NCBI GenBank assembly: GCA_946902985.2
Contig: OX336388.2
Location: 124,845,894-124,909,893, forward strand
Source: Meconema thalassinum
Lineage: Eukaryota; Arthropoda; Insecta; Orthoptera; Tettigoniidae
DNA length: 64,000 nt
Direction: 5' to 3'
Under the pieces are notes generated by a model. It did not search any database. It saw only the letters and a program-made list of their open reading frames with translations, and was not told the origin of the DNA. How positions within the stretch are numbered: the first letter of the stretch is position 1; every line of letters begins with the position of its first letter. Positions 1 to 11,049 of the stretch are shown here, piece after piece. Both the position numbers and the translations under genes were made by a program.

Positions 1-529
1 TACTACAACCAACAAAAGTAGGCAACGTGCACTCTATCAAGGCTACTCTTATAACTATAATCGTCAGATTGTGAATGGAATAATATTCTGGTGATGCTCA
101 AAAGAGAGGTCAACAAAATGTCTAGGCAATCTGAAAAAGTAAAATGTAGTGCTCCAAACAAACCACGGTTGCTGTTTACAAAAAAAAAAAAAAACATGAA
201 AATGCTAAAAAGCAAGTTCAAGAAAACGATATTGCTGCTCGAGATAGTGCAGTGTTTGTTCAAAAGTACTTATCATGTTCTCAAAAAGTCATGTTAGGAC
301 AGTTGTCAACGTCTAAGAAACCCTCAACACTATCAAAGTTAACGATAGTGCAGTGTTTGTTCAAAAGTACTTATCATGTCCTCAAAAAGTCATGTTAGGA
401 CAGTTGTCAACGTCTAAGAAACCCTCAACACTATCAAAGTCAACACAGACTATGAAGAGGTCTCTGTGGATACCAACACTACTCACATTCATGAACCTTT
501 TAGCTTTGCATATTATATTAAATGTAGTT
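1..529 (+). repeat. Left inverted arm of the Polinton-like element, outer part
   Basis: Reverse complement of the right arm at about 5265-5780. The arm is cut by the window start and by the LINE at 530, and resumes at 3040-3208. It carries a degraded reading frame (around 195-520, several frames) that matches the minus-strand frame of the right arm. The arms therefore appear to include the start of an element gene rather than only non-coding termini. Confidence 0.8.
243..444 (+). repeat. 101-bp tandem duplication inside the Polinton arm
   Basis: The unit starting at 243 (GATAGTGCAGTG) recurs at 344 with only a few substitutions. The same duplication is present in the opposite arm (about 5345-5550). 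It therefore arose before, or was copied during, formation of the inverted arms. The diverged relic at 6991-7420 has only one unit. Confidence 0.8.
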
Positions 530-720
530 CACAATGCCAAGGTTCTAAGGGGAGTTGACTCAGGATCAGACCACTATGTGGTAAAGATAAAAATAAAATT
601 AACTCCAATAGCCAAGAAAAATACTAATAATAACAATAGTAGGAAATTTGATCCATCTACCTTAATAAAAATATAGAGTACTGTGAAAGAACAGGAGAAG
701 AATCTCTCAACACTAAAACA

Positions 721-2986
721 TTGGACGAATTAATCACTAAATTAAAATCATTAGCAAAGGAGTTAGCACCAATAAATCCAAGGGAAAAAAATGAATGGTG
801 GAATGTAGATTGTGATCAAGCAATAGAGAGAAGACACCAAGCATGGATAAAACATCAAGCTCTAAAGTCAGAAGAATCAAATTTAGAACTAACTATACAA
901 AGAAAATTAACCCATAAAACCATCAGACAAACGAAACGCAATCATCTTAAAAATACACTGGAAAAGATAGAAGACGATTTCAAGAAAAAGCAATCTCGAG
1001 ATGATTACAAAACATTTGGTAAATATCAAAAAAAAATTGAAGCTCCAACATTAATGTTGAAAAATCAAACAGGAAAGTTAGCACATTCTAACCAAGAAAA
1101 TAAAGAGATCCTTGCAGAAGCATTCGAGAAACTGTTAAATTGTGATGATCCACTGGAAACCCTGCAAGTAAACACTGATACACCTATTTTTACTTCACCT
1201 GATTTAATAAATCCTCCAAACATTAATGAAGTAGAACTCGCAATTAAAGAACAAAAAAAAAAAAAAACTTGTGGCGAAGACTTAGTCTTTGCTGAAATCT
1301 GGAAAAATGATGGTAAACCTGCGATTATAAATCTTCATCAACATCTAGCTAAAATGTGGATTACTGAAGAAATTCCTGCACACTGGACCATAGGAATAAT
1401 CCATCCATTATTTAAGAAAGGAGACAAAACGAACCCAGATAACTACAGAGAAATTACCCTTCTGGACTGCACATATAAAATTTTCTCTTGCATAATTTAC
1501 AACAGGATCAAAAACATTCTGGAACCACAACTTGGAGAATATCAAGGAGGATTTCGCCCTTACAGACGTTGTCCAGACCAAATCCTTAGCCTGAAATTAA
1601 TAATGGAATATTACAAAAACAGAAATAAGCAATTCTTTATCTCTTTTATAGATTTCAAGAAAGCCTATGCTAGTATTCATAGACTGACACTGCTAAAAAT
1701 CCTCAGATCATATGGTCTCCATCCTAAATTGATAAAAATAATTCAATTAACATTCTGTCTGTTAGGTAGTCAGCCCGAAGGCTGGTTGGATCCTCAAAAG
1801 CACCGCCGTTACGTTATGTGAGTAGATACCCACAAAAACCCAAGGCAGTGCTATATTGAGGCGTTCTAGGCAAGAAGAGGAGTGAGGTAGTTTGCCATTG
1901 CTTTCCTCACTAACATTAACAAACACAAATTCGAAAGTTAAATTTAGGGGAGAAATATCAACAGCTTTCACAGTAAAAACTGATCTCAGACAAGGTGACG
2001 GATTATCCCCTCTGCTTTTCAATGTGGCTCTTGATTATATCATGAAGGTTTGGCAAAAGGAAAACCCTCCTAAGATCAAAATTGGAACAAAACCATCAAT
2101 AAAAATAAACTGCTTAGGATTTGCAGATGACTTGGCTCTTTTAGCACTAGACAAGGAAGAGGTTTGTACTCAGAGTTTCAATGAAATTGCTCAAGGGATA
2201 GGATTACAGATATCCTTTGAAAAAACTGAGATCATGCCTATCAAACCCTTAGATATAAATGAAGTCTATATAAATGATCATAAAATTAACCTAGTTCCTC
2301 AATTTAAGTATCTTGGAGAAATTATAACACATAACTTAAACGAAAAAGTAACTTGGATAAATAGAACAAATAAAATGAAAAAGGCACAATCTCTAACCTG
2401 GTCAACATATAATAAAAAAAATGCCTATCAATAGCTACTAAGATCCAACATTATAAAACTGTAACTCTCCCAGAAGACACTTATGCTTGTGAAAAACTGT
2501 TCCAAATTAAAAATGAACAGATCAGCTCCTCAAAACGGAAAGAAGAATCATTAGAACGTGCATAAATAAAAAGTATCAACTTGAGGGAGTCTGGAGGATT
2601 CTCCCAAATGAAACTGTCTATCGTGAGATTGATCCAATCACCAGTACAATGAAGAAGAAAAGAATTTCATATTTTTTCACATCTTACGGCTTCCAGAAAA
2701 CAGAATTGTACGCCAACTGGTGATGATAAATCTAGGAAAGAAAACTGGAGGAAAATGGATCCAAGAAATCCAACAAGATCTCAAAGCAGTTGGACTTAAG
2801 ATAACAGATGCAGAGGAGAAAAATAAAATTAACACCATTCTTAAAACTCACAAATTTTCTGCAGAAATGACACATAGAAAGCCTATGGAGATTTCAGACG
2901 AGTTGAGAAAATCCCGATCTGAAAGAATGAAAAAGTACTGGAAAGAGCGCAAGAACCAAGCAGTACTACCTTCAAAGAAGAAGTGA
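721..2986 (+). pseudogene. LINE reverse transcriptase, broken
   Basis: The frame from 721 to 1821 covers a connector region and the RT fingers: a GGFRPYRRCPDQ motif near 1549-1584, then palm motif A in FIDFKKAYASIH near 1645-1680. It stops inside a 163-bp insertion (1755-1917) and resumes at 1892-2434 with RQGDGLSPLLFN and the catalytic FADD box at about 2120-2131. Distal parts reappear out of frame, ending with a basic tail (RSERMKKYWKERKNQ, 2914-2958) typical of this LINE group. Substitutions and frameshifts between 2435 and 2720 break the thumb region. Catalytic aspartates are present, but the gene cannot give a full protein. Confidence 0.85.
1755..1917. mobile_element. 163-bp SINE-like insertion in the LINE RT
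   Basis: The 7-mer TAACATT flanks it (1748-1754 and repeated at 1911-1917). The inserted length is 163 bp, one more than a multiple of three. That is exactly the shift between the RT frames starting at 721 and 1892, so excision restores continuity of the RT reading frame. It has no coding capacity, and I could not assign a SINE family. Confidence 0.65.
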
Positions 2987-3941
2987 TTGTGGAACGATTC
3001 AAATGGTCCAATGTGACCAATCAAGATAATAATAATAATAAATGTAGTTATGATGACTCTTTAAATAAGTTTGAGCTCTATAGAGGACCTGATGCACCAA
3101 AGGTTTTTATGGAAAGACTTGCAAAAGATGCCATCCGTATATCCTCTATTTTATATACTATCATTCCAATGGAGCCACTAACATCATCACAGCAAATGAG
3201 TTTTGAAACAGAAAATAATTGTTTTATATGTGGTGAATGTTTATATACAGATAGGGTTCGCGATCATGACCATTTAACAGGATAATATTGAGGTGCTGCT
3301 CACCAAGAAGGTAATTTAAAGTATAGAGTAACAATATTCATTCCAGTCATTCTACATAACGGTAGCAAATATGATAACCACTTTATCGTTAAAGAATTTG
3401 GAGCTTCAGATGTGAAAATTGATGTGATTGCAAATTATAAGGAGCAATACATATCGTTTACAAAATACATTAAAACTGACACTAAAAAAAGGATAAAACT
3501 GCGATTTTTAGATTCATTCCGCTCTATGCCAATTAGTCTTGATAAGCTTGCTATTAATTTAAAATCGGATCAGTTTCATGAAATTCGAAGTGTCTTTCCT
3601 AAAGATGATGATTTTAATTTGATTCGTCAAAAAGGTATATTCCGTTATGAATATATTAACTGTGTGGAACGTCTTCAGGAGTGTTCTTTACCATCAAAAG
3701 ATGCATTTTACAGTTCCTTAAACACAATTCATATCAGTGATGAGGAATATTTACATGTATAACGTGTATGGACATAGTTTGACATTCGAACCTTAGGTGA
3801 ATTTTCAGATATATATTTGACGAGAGATGTGTTGTTATTAGCAGATGTTTTTGAAAATTTCCGGAATGTTTGTATGAAAACTTACGACCTTGACCCTTGT
3901 CAGTATTTTACTGCACCTGGGTTAAGTTTCAATTCAATGTT

Positions 3942-3942
3942 G

Positions 3943-3979
<37 letters not shown>
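3942..3979 (+). repeat. Poly(A) tract expanding a lysine run inside PolB
   Basis: About 37 consecutive A residues follow the PolB segment FNSML and are followed by polymerase sequence (ELMTDIDM) in the same frame (3817-4050). The tract therefore adds a run of lysines without breaking the frame. It is most simply a slippage expansion of a short A-run. It could also be a tract-length error of sequencing. Confidence 0.9.
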
Positions 3980-3980
<1 letters not shown>

Positions 3981-4531
3981 GAAAGTAAATTTAGAATTGA
4001 TGACTGATATAGACATGATTAATTTTATAAAATCATTAATTCGAGGTTGATTAAGTCAATGTAGTGGACGGTATTCTAAAGCGAATAATAAATACATGCC
4101 TAGTTATAACCCTTGCGAAAAGTCGAAGTATATTGTTTACCTTGATGCAAATAACAAATATGGTTGGGCTATAAGTCAATATCTACCACTGAAAGATTTT
4201 CGCTGACTGACACAACCTGAAATTGATGTTACATGTTGACACTCTTAATGATGACGATGATAAAGGATATAGTTTAGAGGTAAACCTTGAGTACCCTAAA
4301 GAGAAACATGATGATCATAATGATTTACCATTTTGTCCTGAGACTATGAAATCTCCATACATCACATCACGAACGAAAATGTTAATTGCTAATGTGAACG
4401 ATAAATGTAAATATGTAATACATTATCAAAACTTAAAACAGTGTCTACAGCATGGATTGAAATTAACCAAAATTCATCGCTTATTACAATTTCATCAGTC
4501 AGCATGGCTCAAACCGTATATTGATCTAAAC

Positions 4532-4834
4532 ATTTTTTTTAAGTGTATGGCTTTTAGTTCCGGGAGTGTCCGAGGACATGTTCGGCTCGCCAGTTTTGTA
4601 GCTGCTTCGAGACGGACACCCAATGGGTGAGCTACAAGTACCGTTGGGGAGGAAAGTTGGAAGGGAGCGTCTGTGACCTATAGTTAGGGACCAACCCCGG
4701 CATTTGCCTGGAAGGAAGATGGGAAACCACAGAAGACCATATTCAAGGTTGCCGGCGGGGGGATTCGAACCTCCTCGCCTCCCGGATGTGAGCGTCTGCC
4801 ATTAGTCATGCCGTAACGACCACGGCTAACTCAC
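4532..4834 (-). mobile_element. tRNA-derived SINE inserted in PolB
   Basis: A perfect 9-bp target duplication GATCTAAAC (4523-4531, 4835-4843) flanks 303 bp. On the minus strand it has a tRNA-like head with a B-box GGTTCGAATCC (complement near 4766-4776) and ends in a short A-tail (T-run at about 4532-4540). The offset of 312 bp is divisible by three, so PolB frames on both sides stay in phase. The left part (TTTTAGTTCCGGGAGTGTCC) is shared with the composite SINE at 54407. Confidence 0.85.
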
Positions 4835-5091
4835 GATCTAAACAATAATTTAAGAACTCTATCAAAAAATGCTTTTGAAAGAGATTTTTATAAACTCATG
4901 AATAATAGTGTTTTTGGAATGACTATGGAGAATGTTGATAAGCGAGTTGATGTAAAGCTAATAACAAAGAGGGAGAATGATGGTAAAAGGTATGGTGCGA
5001 GCAACTTAATACGCAAGCATAACTTTCACTGCTGTTCAATTAGATTTAGTTGTAATACAAATAATCGCCTTAAAGTAACACAAAAAAATTA

Positions 5092-5805
5092 GTTTGTTTC
5101 AAAACTCATTTGCTGTGATGATGTTAGTGGCTCCATTGGAATGATAGTATATAAAATAGAGGATATACGGTTGGCATCTTTTGAAAGTCTTTCCATAAAA
5201 ACTTTTCGTGCATCAGGTCCTCTATAGAGCTCAAACTTATTTAAAGAGTCATCGTAACTACATTTAATATAATATGCAAAGCTAAAAGGTTCATGAATGT
5301 GAGTAATGTTGGTATCCACGGAGACCTCTTCATAGTCTGTGTTGACTTTGATAGTGTTGAGGGTTTCTTAGACGTTGACAACTGTCCTAACATGACTTTT
5401 TGAGGACATGATAAGTACTTTTGAACAAACACTGCACTATCGTTAACTTTGAGAGTGTTGAGGGTTTCTTAGACGTTGACAACTGTCCTAACATGACTTT
5501 TTGAGGACATGATAAGTACTTTTGAACAAACACTGCACTATCTCGAGCAGCAATATCGTTTTCTTGAACTTGCTTTTTAGCATTTTCATGTTGTTTTTTT
5601 TTTGTAAACAGCAACCGTGGTTTGTTTGGAGCACTACATTTTACTTTTTCAGATTGCCTAGACATTTTGTTGACCTCTCTTTTGAGCATCACCAGAATAT
5701 TATTCCATTCACATTCTGACGATTATAGTTATAAGAGTAGCCTTGATAGAGTGCACGTTGCCTACTTTTGTTGGTTGTAGTAAGTTTCATAGTAGTAACT
5801 GACCT
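5092..5805 (-). repeat. Right inverted arm of the Polinton-like element
   Basis: Reverse complement of the left arm. On the minus strand it carries a partly open frame (5692 down to about 5387, then 5432-5241 and 5319-5089). This ends with the same PolB N-terminal segment seen at 3070-3208, stopping just short of the Cys knuckle. The inverted arm therefore includes the beginning of the polymerase gene. It ends at ...GTAACTGACCT (5805). Confidence 0.8.
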
Positions 5806-6164
5806 GTCAGTATGATGTTCACACTACAAAGGTTACAACTGTTTTGGTGATGAAGTGACTTACAATAAGCTTATATATTGGCTTTTGTATTGGCTTATAT
5901 ATCGGGTTTTGTGTTGGTTTATTTGACAAGTTATTTTTCTACAGATGCATGTACTAAACAGAATGTTGATATATACAGCTTACGACGGATCAAAAGAGAT
6001 TATGCCATGCAAAATAAACGATGGCTTGTGTGTTGGCTTACATTGGCTTTTTGTGTGTTGGCTTATTTGACAAGTTATTTTTGTCAATGTATTTAGTGGA
6101 TTTTTTCTTGGTCTTGGAAAGTATCTAGTATCTCAAAGAAAGGAGATATTTAAAGAATTAACCT
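5806..6164. other. No gene seen; short imperfect repeats
   Basis: TG-rich DNA in which GGCTTATTTGACAAGTTATT-like segments occur twice (about 5918-5940 and 6060-6080), among repeated TATTGGCTT words. The small open frame here has no recognisable domain. Confidence 0.6.
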
Positions 6165-6358
6165 CAGCTCACCTAACATAACCTAACTTAACCTTATCAC
6201 GTGACATGTTCTACAAGTTTAGACTTGCTTTAGGACTGGCTATGACGCACACTTAGCTCACCTAACTGGCAGCCGCTGGTTTCTATCACGTGATATGTTC
6301 TACAAGTTTAGACTTGCTCTAAGACTGGCTATCACGTCACACATAGTTCACCTAACCT
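6165..6358. repeat. 89-bp tandem duplication with CCTAA-rich flanks
   Basis: ATCACGTGACATGTTCTACA at 6196 recurs as ATCACGTGATATGTTCTACA at 6285, followed by the same TTTAGACTTGCTYTARGACTGGCTAT. The units are separated by CACCTAACCTAAC-like words reminiscent of the insect (TTAGG)n telomeric pentamer, but degenerate. Confidence 0.75.
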
Positions 6359-6683
6359 GAAAATCCACAGCCTGCTTCCAGTCTCCGACCGGGTCAGGAA
6401 TGGAATGAATGAAGCCCCTAGCTAGCGGCGAGGATATGAACTGTGCCGGCTGCCGAGGCCAGACGCACTCCTCTGGGGCAATGATTAAATGAATGACAGA
6501 TGAAATGAAATGACAGTGGAGAGTGTTGCTGGAATGAAATTTTGACAGGGAAAACCGGAGTACCCGGAGAAAAACCTGTCTGCCTCCGTTCTGTCCAGCA
6601 CAGATCTCACATGGAGTGACCGGGATTTGAACCACGGACTCAGCGGTGAGAGGCCGGCGTGCTGCCGCCCAAGCCACGGAGGC
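6359..6683 (-). mobile_element. tRNA-derived SINE, family E, copy 1
   Basis: An 11-bp target duplication TCACCTAACCT flanks it (6348-6358, 6684-6694). The minus-strand head contains an A-box-like GTGGCTTGGGCGG and a B-box GGTTCAAATCCC (complement near 6625-6640). It is about 95% alike to the copy at 51184-51507, which has its own different duplication. This proves retroposition. Small open frames on the minus strand here are SINE translations, not genes. Confidence 0.9.
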
Positions 6684-6960
6684 TCACCTAACCTAATGTA
6701 ACAAATCATAACCTAACCTAACCCCATCTAACCTAACTTCATTTAACCTAACCTAACTCCATCCAACCTAAATCTTATTTGTTATGTTATGATTTGAAAG
6801 TTAAAACTTTCATACTAAAACATAATCAATACTCTTTTATTTCTTACTACCCCCACCCCTAGTGTTTTTGTCAATTCTAGGCCACCATTTGTTAGGTTAG
6901 GCTAGGCTAAGTTAGGCTACGGCCGCCATCTTGTTAGGTTAGGCTAAGCCATCAACATAA
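6684..6960. repeat. Degenerate CCTAA / TTAGG-like tracts
   Basis: AACCTAACCTAAC words at 6690-6770 and the opposite orientation (TTAGGTTAGGCTAGGC) at 6892-6950. The latter is joined to GCCGCCATCTTG, the same combination as the 42-bp tandem array at 13868-14036. Similar to the insect telomeric pentamer but heavily degenerate and interstitial. Confidence 0.6.
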
Positions 6961-6990
6961 CACTTTCACCAGAATTGTTCTGACTTTACA

Positions 6991-7660
6991 AGTCAGTTAC
7001 TACTGTGGATTATACTATAACCAATAAAGGCAAACCACGTGCACTGTATCATGGCTACTCTTATAACTATAAGCGGCAAAATGCGAATGGAATCATATTT
7101 TGGCAGTTCTCAAAACAATGGACAACAAAATGTTTAGGTCATCTAAAATAGTAAGAATGGGAAGGTCTTAAGTGTGGGTAATCATCAATGTAGTGTACCA
7201 GATAAAACACTGTTGCTGTCAACAAAATATCATGAAAATGCTAAAAATCTAGTTCAAGAAAATGATATTGCTGCTCAAGATAGTGCATTGTTTGTTGAAA
7301 AGCAATTATCATCTCCTCAAAAAGTCATGTTAGGACAGTTGTCAACGTTCAAAAAAAACTTAACACTATCAAAAGCAACACAGACTCTTCAAGAGGTCCC
7401 TCTTGAAAAGTAAAAAAAAAAAAAAGGAATTGGATAGTTCTAGTAATTATGAGGATGATAATGATGAGGGTGATGATAATGTTGGTGACAATGACTATAA
7501 TAATTATAATGATAATATTTATAATGATAATCATAATAATGAAAAAGAAGAGAATGAGGGTTTAATGTCTATAAAACCATTGCGGCTTCCACACTTTTTA
7601 CGGACAAGAGTACCTGGAGAAAGTTATAAAAGGATCTACAACAAGCGTTGTGTTTAAAAT
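6991..7660 (+). mobile_element. Diverged relic of the Polinton-like end
   Basis: From AGTCAGTTACTACT (6991) onward it aligns with the inverted arms at 1-480 and 5805-5330. It shares AATGCTAAAAA..AGTTCAAGAAAA and CAAAAAGTCATGTTAGGACA. It is more diverged, lacks the 101-bp duplication, and continues into a D/N-rich low-complexity frame (7403-7657, GAT/AAT repeats) absent from the first element. No other end or polymerase is present nearby. Confidence 0.7.
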
Positions 7661-7867
7661 CGATATCAAACAATGATAATGAGATAAAAAGTTGTATTCA
7701 GTGGAATATTGCGAACTGGGTGTTTAATATTGGGTTAAAGGCATTTTAAAATAATTTTAGAAAAGCTCTTAGGTATCGTGTCATGGGTTTTAGTAATGCA
7801 TTACTGTTCGTTGACTAACATTTACCGTTACACAACATTATTTTGGTGAGTTTACATGTTGTTGTTC
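7661..7867. other. No feature recognised
   Basis: AT-rich sequence without a usable frame or repeat. It could be the inward continuation of the Polinton relic, but nothing in it identifies that. Confidence 0.5.
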
Positions 7868-8030
7868 GAGTCTTTAGTCTTTTGACTGGTTGGCTGCAGA
7901 TCCCAATGCTCCCTGTCCCGAGCTAATCGTTTCATCTCTCTATAGCTACCACACCCTACAATCAAGAATCTCTGTTTAACATATTCTAACCTTGGTCTCC
8001 CCCTACAAGCTCTTGGGTTCAATTCCTAGC
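7868..8030 (-). pseudogene. LINE 3' end fragment
   Basis: The minus strand reads as a typical LINE C-terminus: GRPRLEYVKQ-like words, then SYREMKRLARDREHW and a terminal Lys/Ser-rich tail. It is 5' truncated to about 160 bp, and no target duplication is visible. The plus-strand signature (AGTCTTTTGACTGGTT...CTGCAGATC) resembles a repeat I associate with orthopteroid genomes; that association is recall, not proof. Confidence 0.6.
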
Positions 8031-8440
8031 TTTAACACAACTTTTTAAAAGTGGTATGAGGACTAAAACAAGTATACTCAGTCTCGGGTGGTCCAAAATA
8101 AGTAGAGAGGGTTTTATTCACACCTCAACCATACAGTACCATATTTTTTTTATTTTTTAAAATAATGATAACCATTTGTTCATTTTCACATTTCACACAT
8201 TGCAATTTGTCAATTTTCCTATTGCATTTCTTTTAAATGTCAATTTAAAGTTTTTTGAATTAATGATATGGAAACATGGATTTTCCAATTTGTTGTTTAC
8301 ACATTTTATTTTGTTTATGTCAAAAGTTCAGATTTGTGAAACATGATTTTTTCATTTTAAGTTTTTGTAAATGGTGTTAAAGTGAGTGCTTGGCCATGGC
8401 AATGTTACAGTCTGTCGATGTGTATACAAAACATAGAGGT

Positions 8441-8474
<34 letters not shown>

Positions 8475-9420
8475 AGGTAAGGCTGTTTTACACTCTCTCT
8501 CTCTTTCTGTGTAGTCATACATCCACACAACCATGCTTGTCTTTGAGAACAAACACAACCACTCTATTTATCCCCAAAAACATCATTGACATGCACACTC
8601 ATCCCCAAGAACTTTAATTATACACTTCACATTTACCATTACAAAAATAAATGGTTTCCACTATTTACAAAAAAATAACTAGGCCTATTTACAATTACAA
8701 AAATAAATTTTCACAAAATACTAAATCAATTAAATCTTCTGGTTACAAAAGCATGTCTCTAAACAATAAAATATAGAAATCACACCACCTCCTCGTGGTT
8801 ATAACCCCTTGGTAGGCTAATGCGTAGTCATTCGTCTGCACACTTTTGTTATCCATCAAGGTAAAAGTGCATTTTCTCTGTTCCACAAGATACGAATTAT
8901 GGTTGCTGGATTGTATCCTGCACCGTTTATGCGACATAGCTTTGCCAGTTCATGAAATCTCTAGGTAGTTCTCTACATATGGCTTCCTTATAGTTTAGTG
9001 TGCGATTGGCAGCATTAACTGTATATCAAACCCAGTCCACCTTTGTATTTGTAATCCAAGTAATAATTTGAAAAGAGACAAGTGTAATCGGTTTAAAACT
9101 TTATCTCTACTTTTTTATATGTTTATGACATGCGTATTAACCTGAAATCAAACCCTAGTCCACTTTAGTGAAAGGCAAACAGCTTAACCACTGTGCCACC
9201 ATGCCCTTCTTTCTTAGTTTGATTCGTTCTAGGCCTTAGAGCTGGAAATCGAATTAAAATCTCTAGTGCAAGAGGAACATGTGCTCGCCACTGCAGCCCA
9301 AAATGGTTAGCTGGTAACATTAGACAACCGGAAATGATTGTATTTCTGTTAGCCAAGAATTTCTGTCATCTGCCTACAGTGTGAGCACTGCCAGCAAGAC
9401 AGTTTAGGTTAGAACAAGCG
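8031..9420. other. Gene-poor AT-rich stretch with a CTA/CTG microsatellite
   Basis: Contains (CTA)n(CTG)n at 8441-8474 and a CT-rich run (8490-8510). The remainder is AT-rich with ACAATTACAAAAATAAA-type words. Around 9130-9220 there is SINE-like text (AACCACTGTGCCACCATGCCC), too decayed to assign. Short open frames across the microsatellite encode homopolymers only. Confidence 0.6.
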
Positions 9421-10007
9421 AGTGTGTGTGTGTATAGATTATTAACCTCAAGTATTTAAAGCTTGTTGTGTATAGCGACCATCTTGTCCCAGTAACCACT
9501 GAGCATGTTTTAACAGTCAACCCATAAAAACAGTATATGTTAGTTGTGTGTGGTTCATGTACTTGTGTGTGTGCATTGGCACCATACACTAGCTTTACCT
9601 TACCCTCTATAGGTAGAGCGTTATCCCTTTCCTTTCTGACATCACCAATGACCACATCCACCCACAAGTTTTACACTTAAACCCTTGGCTTGTTTTTCAT
9701 TAGGTTTGGTTCGGTTTAGATGGGTTTGATTCAGCTTGGACCAGTTTAGTTCGATGTAGTCGGTATTTTGTGTTTTAGCTATCCTCTTTAACCAATCACT
9801 TAAAAATTGTCTACTCTTATTTCTTGAATCGATAAATCAGAGTTTGTGTACACCGTTTGTCATTTATTTACCCATACCTGCAACCTATACTCTCTCTGTA
9901 CTGCAGTTTGATCTGAAAACAAGTTCCAATGGTAAAAGACTTGTCAGTTACCATACATGTAGCCTACACTAATTCTTTCTCTACCTAGCTATGTTTCATC
10001 ACTCATG
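9421..10007. other. No gene recognised
   Basis: TG microsatellite (9421-9434), GGTTTGGTTCGGTTTAG-like cryptic repeats (9700-9760) and otherwise unique-looking DNA. I see no domain, RNA or mobile element boundary. Confidence 0.5.
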
Positions 10008-11049
10008 GTAAACATTAGTCTTGTGTAGTTCGCGAACGAACTAGTTCGGAAGAGCGGGTCCCACAGACGAACTACCGAACTAGTTCCCAGATCCCTCGCT
10101 TGTTAGTTCGTTCGATCCTTTTAACAGCGCGAGAGCGCGGGACCGCCGTAGCTCGTCACCTCGTCACATCACCACTCATTGCACAATCACATGCGCTTTG
10201 GTTCGTTCAGTCAGTTAGTTCGGTGCAGTTGATTGGGTGTATCTATTGTTAGTTGCAAGATTGTCAAGTTTTGGCGCGGTGCGGCGAATGTTGAATGTTG
10301 GTTTATAATACAGTAATAACAGCATAACACACTACTAGTGCTAACACGCTAACAGGTAACAACTACCTTATATTTGTAATGTAATACAGTGGCGGTTCAT
10401 AAATTGAAGTTACTGATAGTTAACTGATTTAGATATGGGGATAATTCCACGGTTTTATTTAACTTGGTCATACGGGATTATTTGAAAATATCTCCATTTA
10501 TTTAGAAAATTGGCGAACTATATTTCACTTCGGCAGGAAAATTCTCAGAAATTTGGCTGAAAGATTCAACTATCAGCATCTTTGAAAGCACAAACTGTCC
10601 TTATGACAGGTGGTTAATAAAGAGACCACTATCCCATAAAGGGTTATTAATATTGGTAATATTGCTTGTGCGGCATAGCCTACTTAACCTGTACCCAATA
10701 GTAGAAGTATTTTTGTTACCATATATAATGGTATTTTTATTTACTAAAATAAACGTATTTAGAATATTATATAAGTAATATTTCTTCAAACGGAAATTTA
10801 ATCCGGCAAATGAAAACAAAACACGCTTTCATCCAATTAACAATTGAAAGACAAAATAAAGAATTAAAAAAATTAACAAATCCATTTAAAAATTAAAATA
10901 CTACGAGTACGCTCACAATGTATGTAAAGTAAAAAACAAGTAGTTCCGTGAAGAACTATACAGCCTATTTTCATATATCCTACTTGTGTTAACTGCCACT
11001 ATCAACATACGAAATTTCAGTTTGATTGCTCTAATAGATTCGTAGATAT

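Larger units (their letters stand above)
530..3039 (+). mobile_element. LINE (non-LTR) retrotransposon inserted in the Polinton PolB gene
   Basis: The insertion is flanked by a perfect 10-bp target duplication AAATGTAGTT (520-529 and 3040-3049). Removing it rejoins the Polinton arm. The 3' end is an AAT/ATA microsatellite (about 3025-3039), as in LINEs that end in short repeats rather than poly(A). At 2.5 kb it lacks most of the endonuclease end, so it is 5' truncated or rearranged. Its coding part resembles the LINEs at 53053-54354, 14906-15540 and 55168-55857, which share a basic C-terminus. I leave the clade open (RTE-like is possible). Confidence 0.85.
3050..5090 (+). pseudogene. Polinton-type DNA polymerase B (protein-primed family), broken
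   Basis: Replicative polymerase of Polinton/virus-like elements. In order: an N-terminal stretch with ELYRGPDA (3070-3093); a Cys-rich knuckle CFICGECLYTDRVRDHDH (3220-3273); an exonuclease motif around HNGSKYDNHFI (3358-3390); an ExoIII-like YLTRD (3813-3827); palm motif A-like YLDANNKYGW (about 4140-4169); and motif B-like [15 protein letters not shown] (4891-4935). The motif C region with the second metal-binding aspartates is missing, because the right arm begins at 5092. Stops occur at 3283, 3760 and 4048, plus a SINE insertion. It is not functional. Assignment rests on motif order, which I recognise well. Confidence 0.85.
1..5805. mobile_element. Polinton/Maverick-like DNA element, broken, running off the left window edge
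   Basis: Positions 1-529 plus 3040-3208 are the reverse complement of about 5092-5780, so the block is bounded by inverted arms of roughly 0.7 kb. Between them lies a decayed type-B DNA polymerase of the protein-primed Polinton/viral kind. The right arm ends with CT at 5805. Read inward on the minus strand this gives a 5'-AG start, and a diverged copy at 6991 also starts with AG. Long inverted ends, AG/CT termini and PolB are the known hallmarks of Polintons. No integrase, ATPase, protease or capsid gene is visible, so this copy is an internally deleted remnant. A LINE (530-3039) and a SINE (4532-4834) sit inside it. Confidence 0.75.

Noticed and set aside
6165..6770. True telomere end
   Set aside because: CCTAA words are degenerate, short and interstitial, between a Polinton remnant and a SINE.
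7349..7534. Isoleucine-rich membrane-like peptide on the minus strand
   Set aside because: Antisense of a GAT/AAT low-complexity stretch.
8390..8617. Leucine-rich or alanine-rich small proteins
   Set aside because: Translations of a CTA/CTG microsatellite on either strand.
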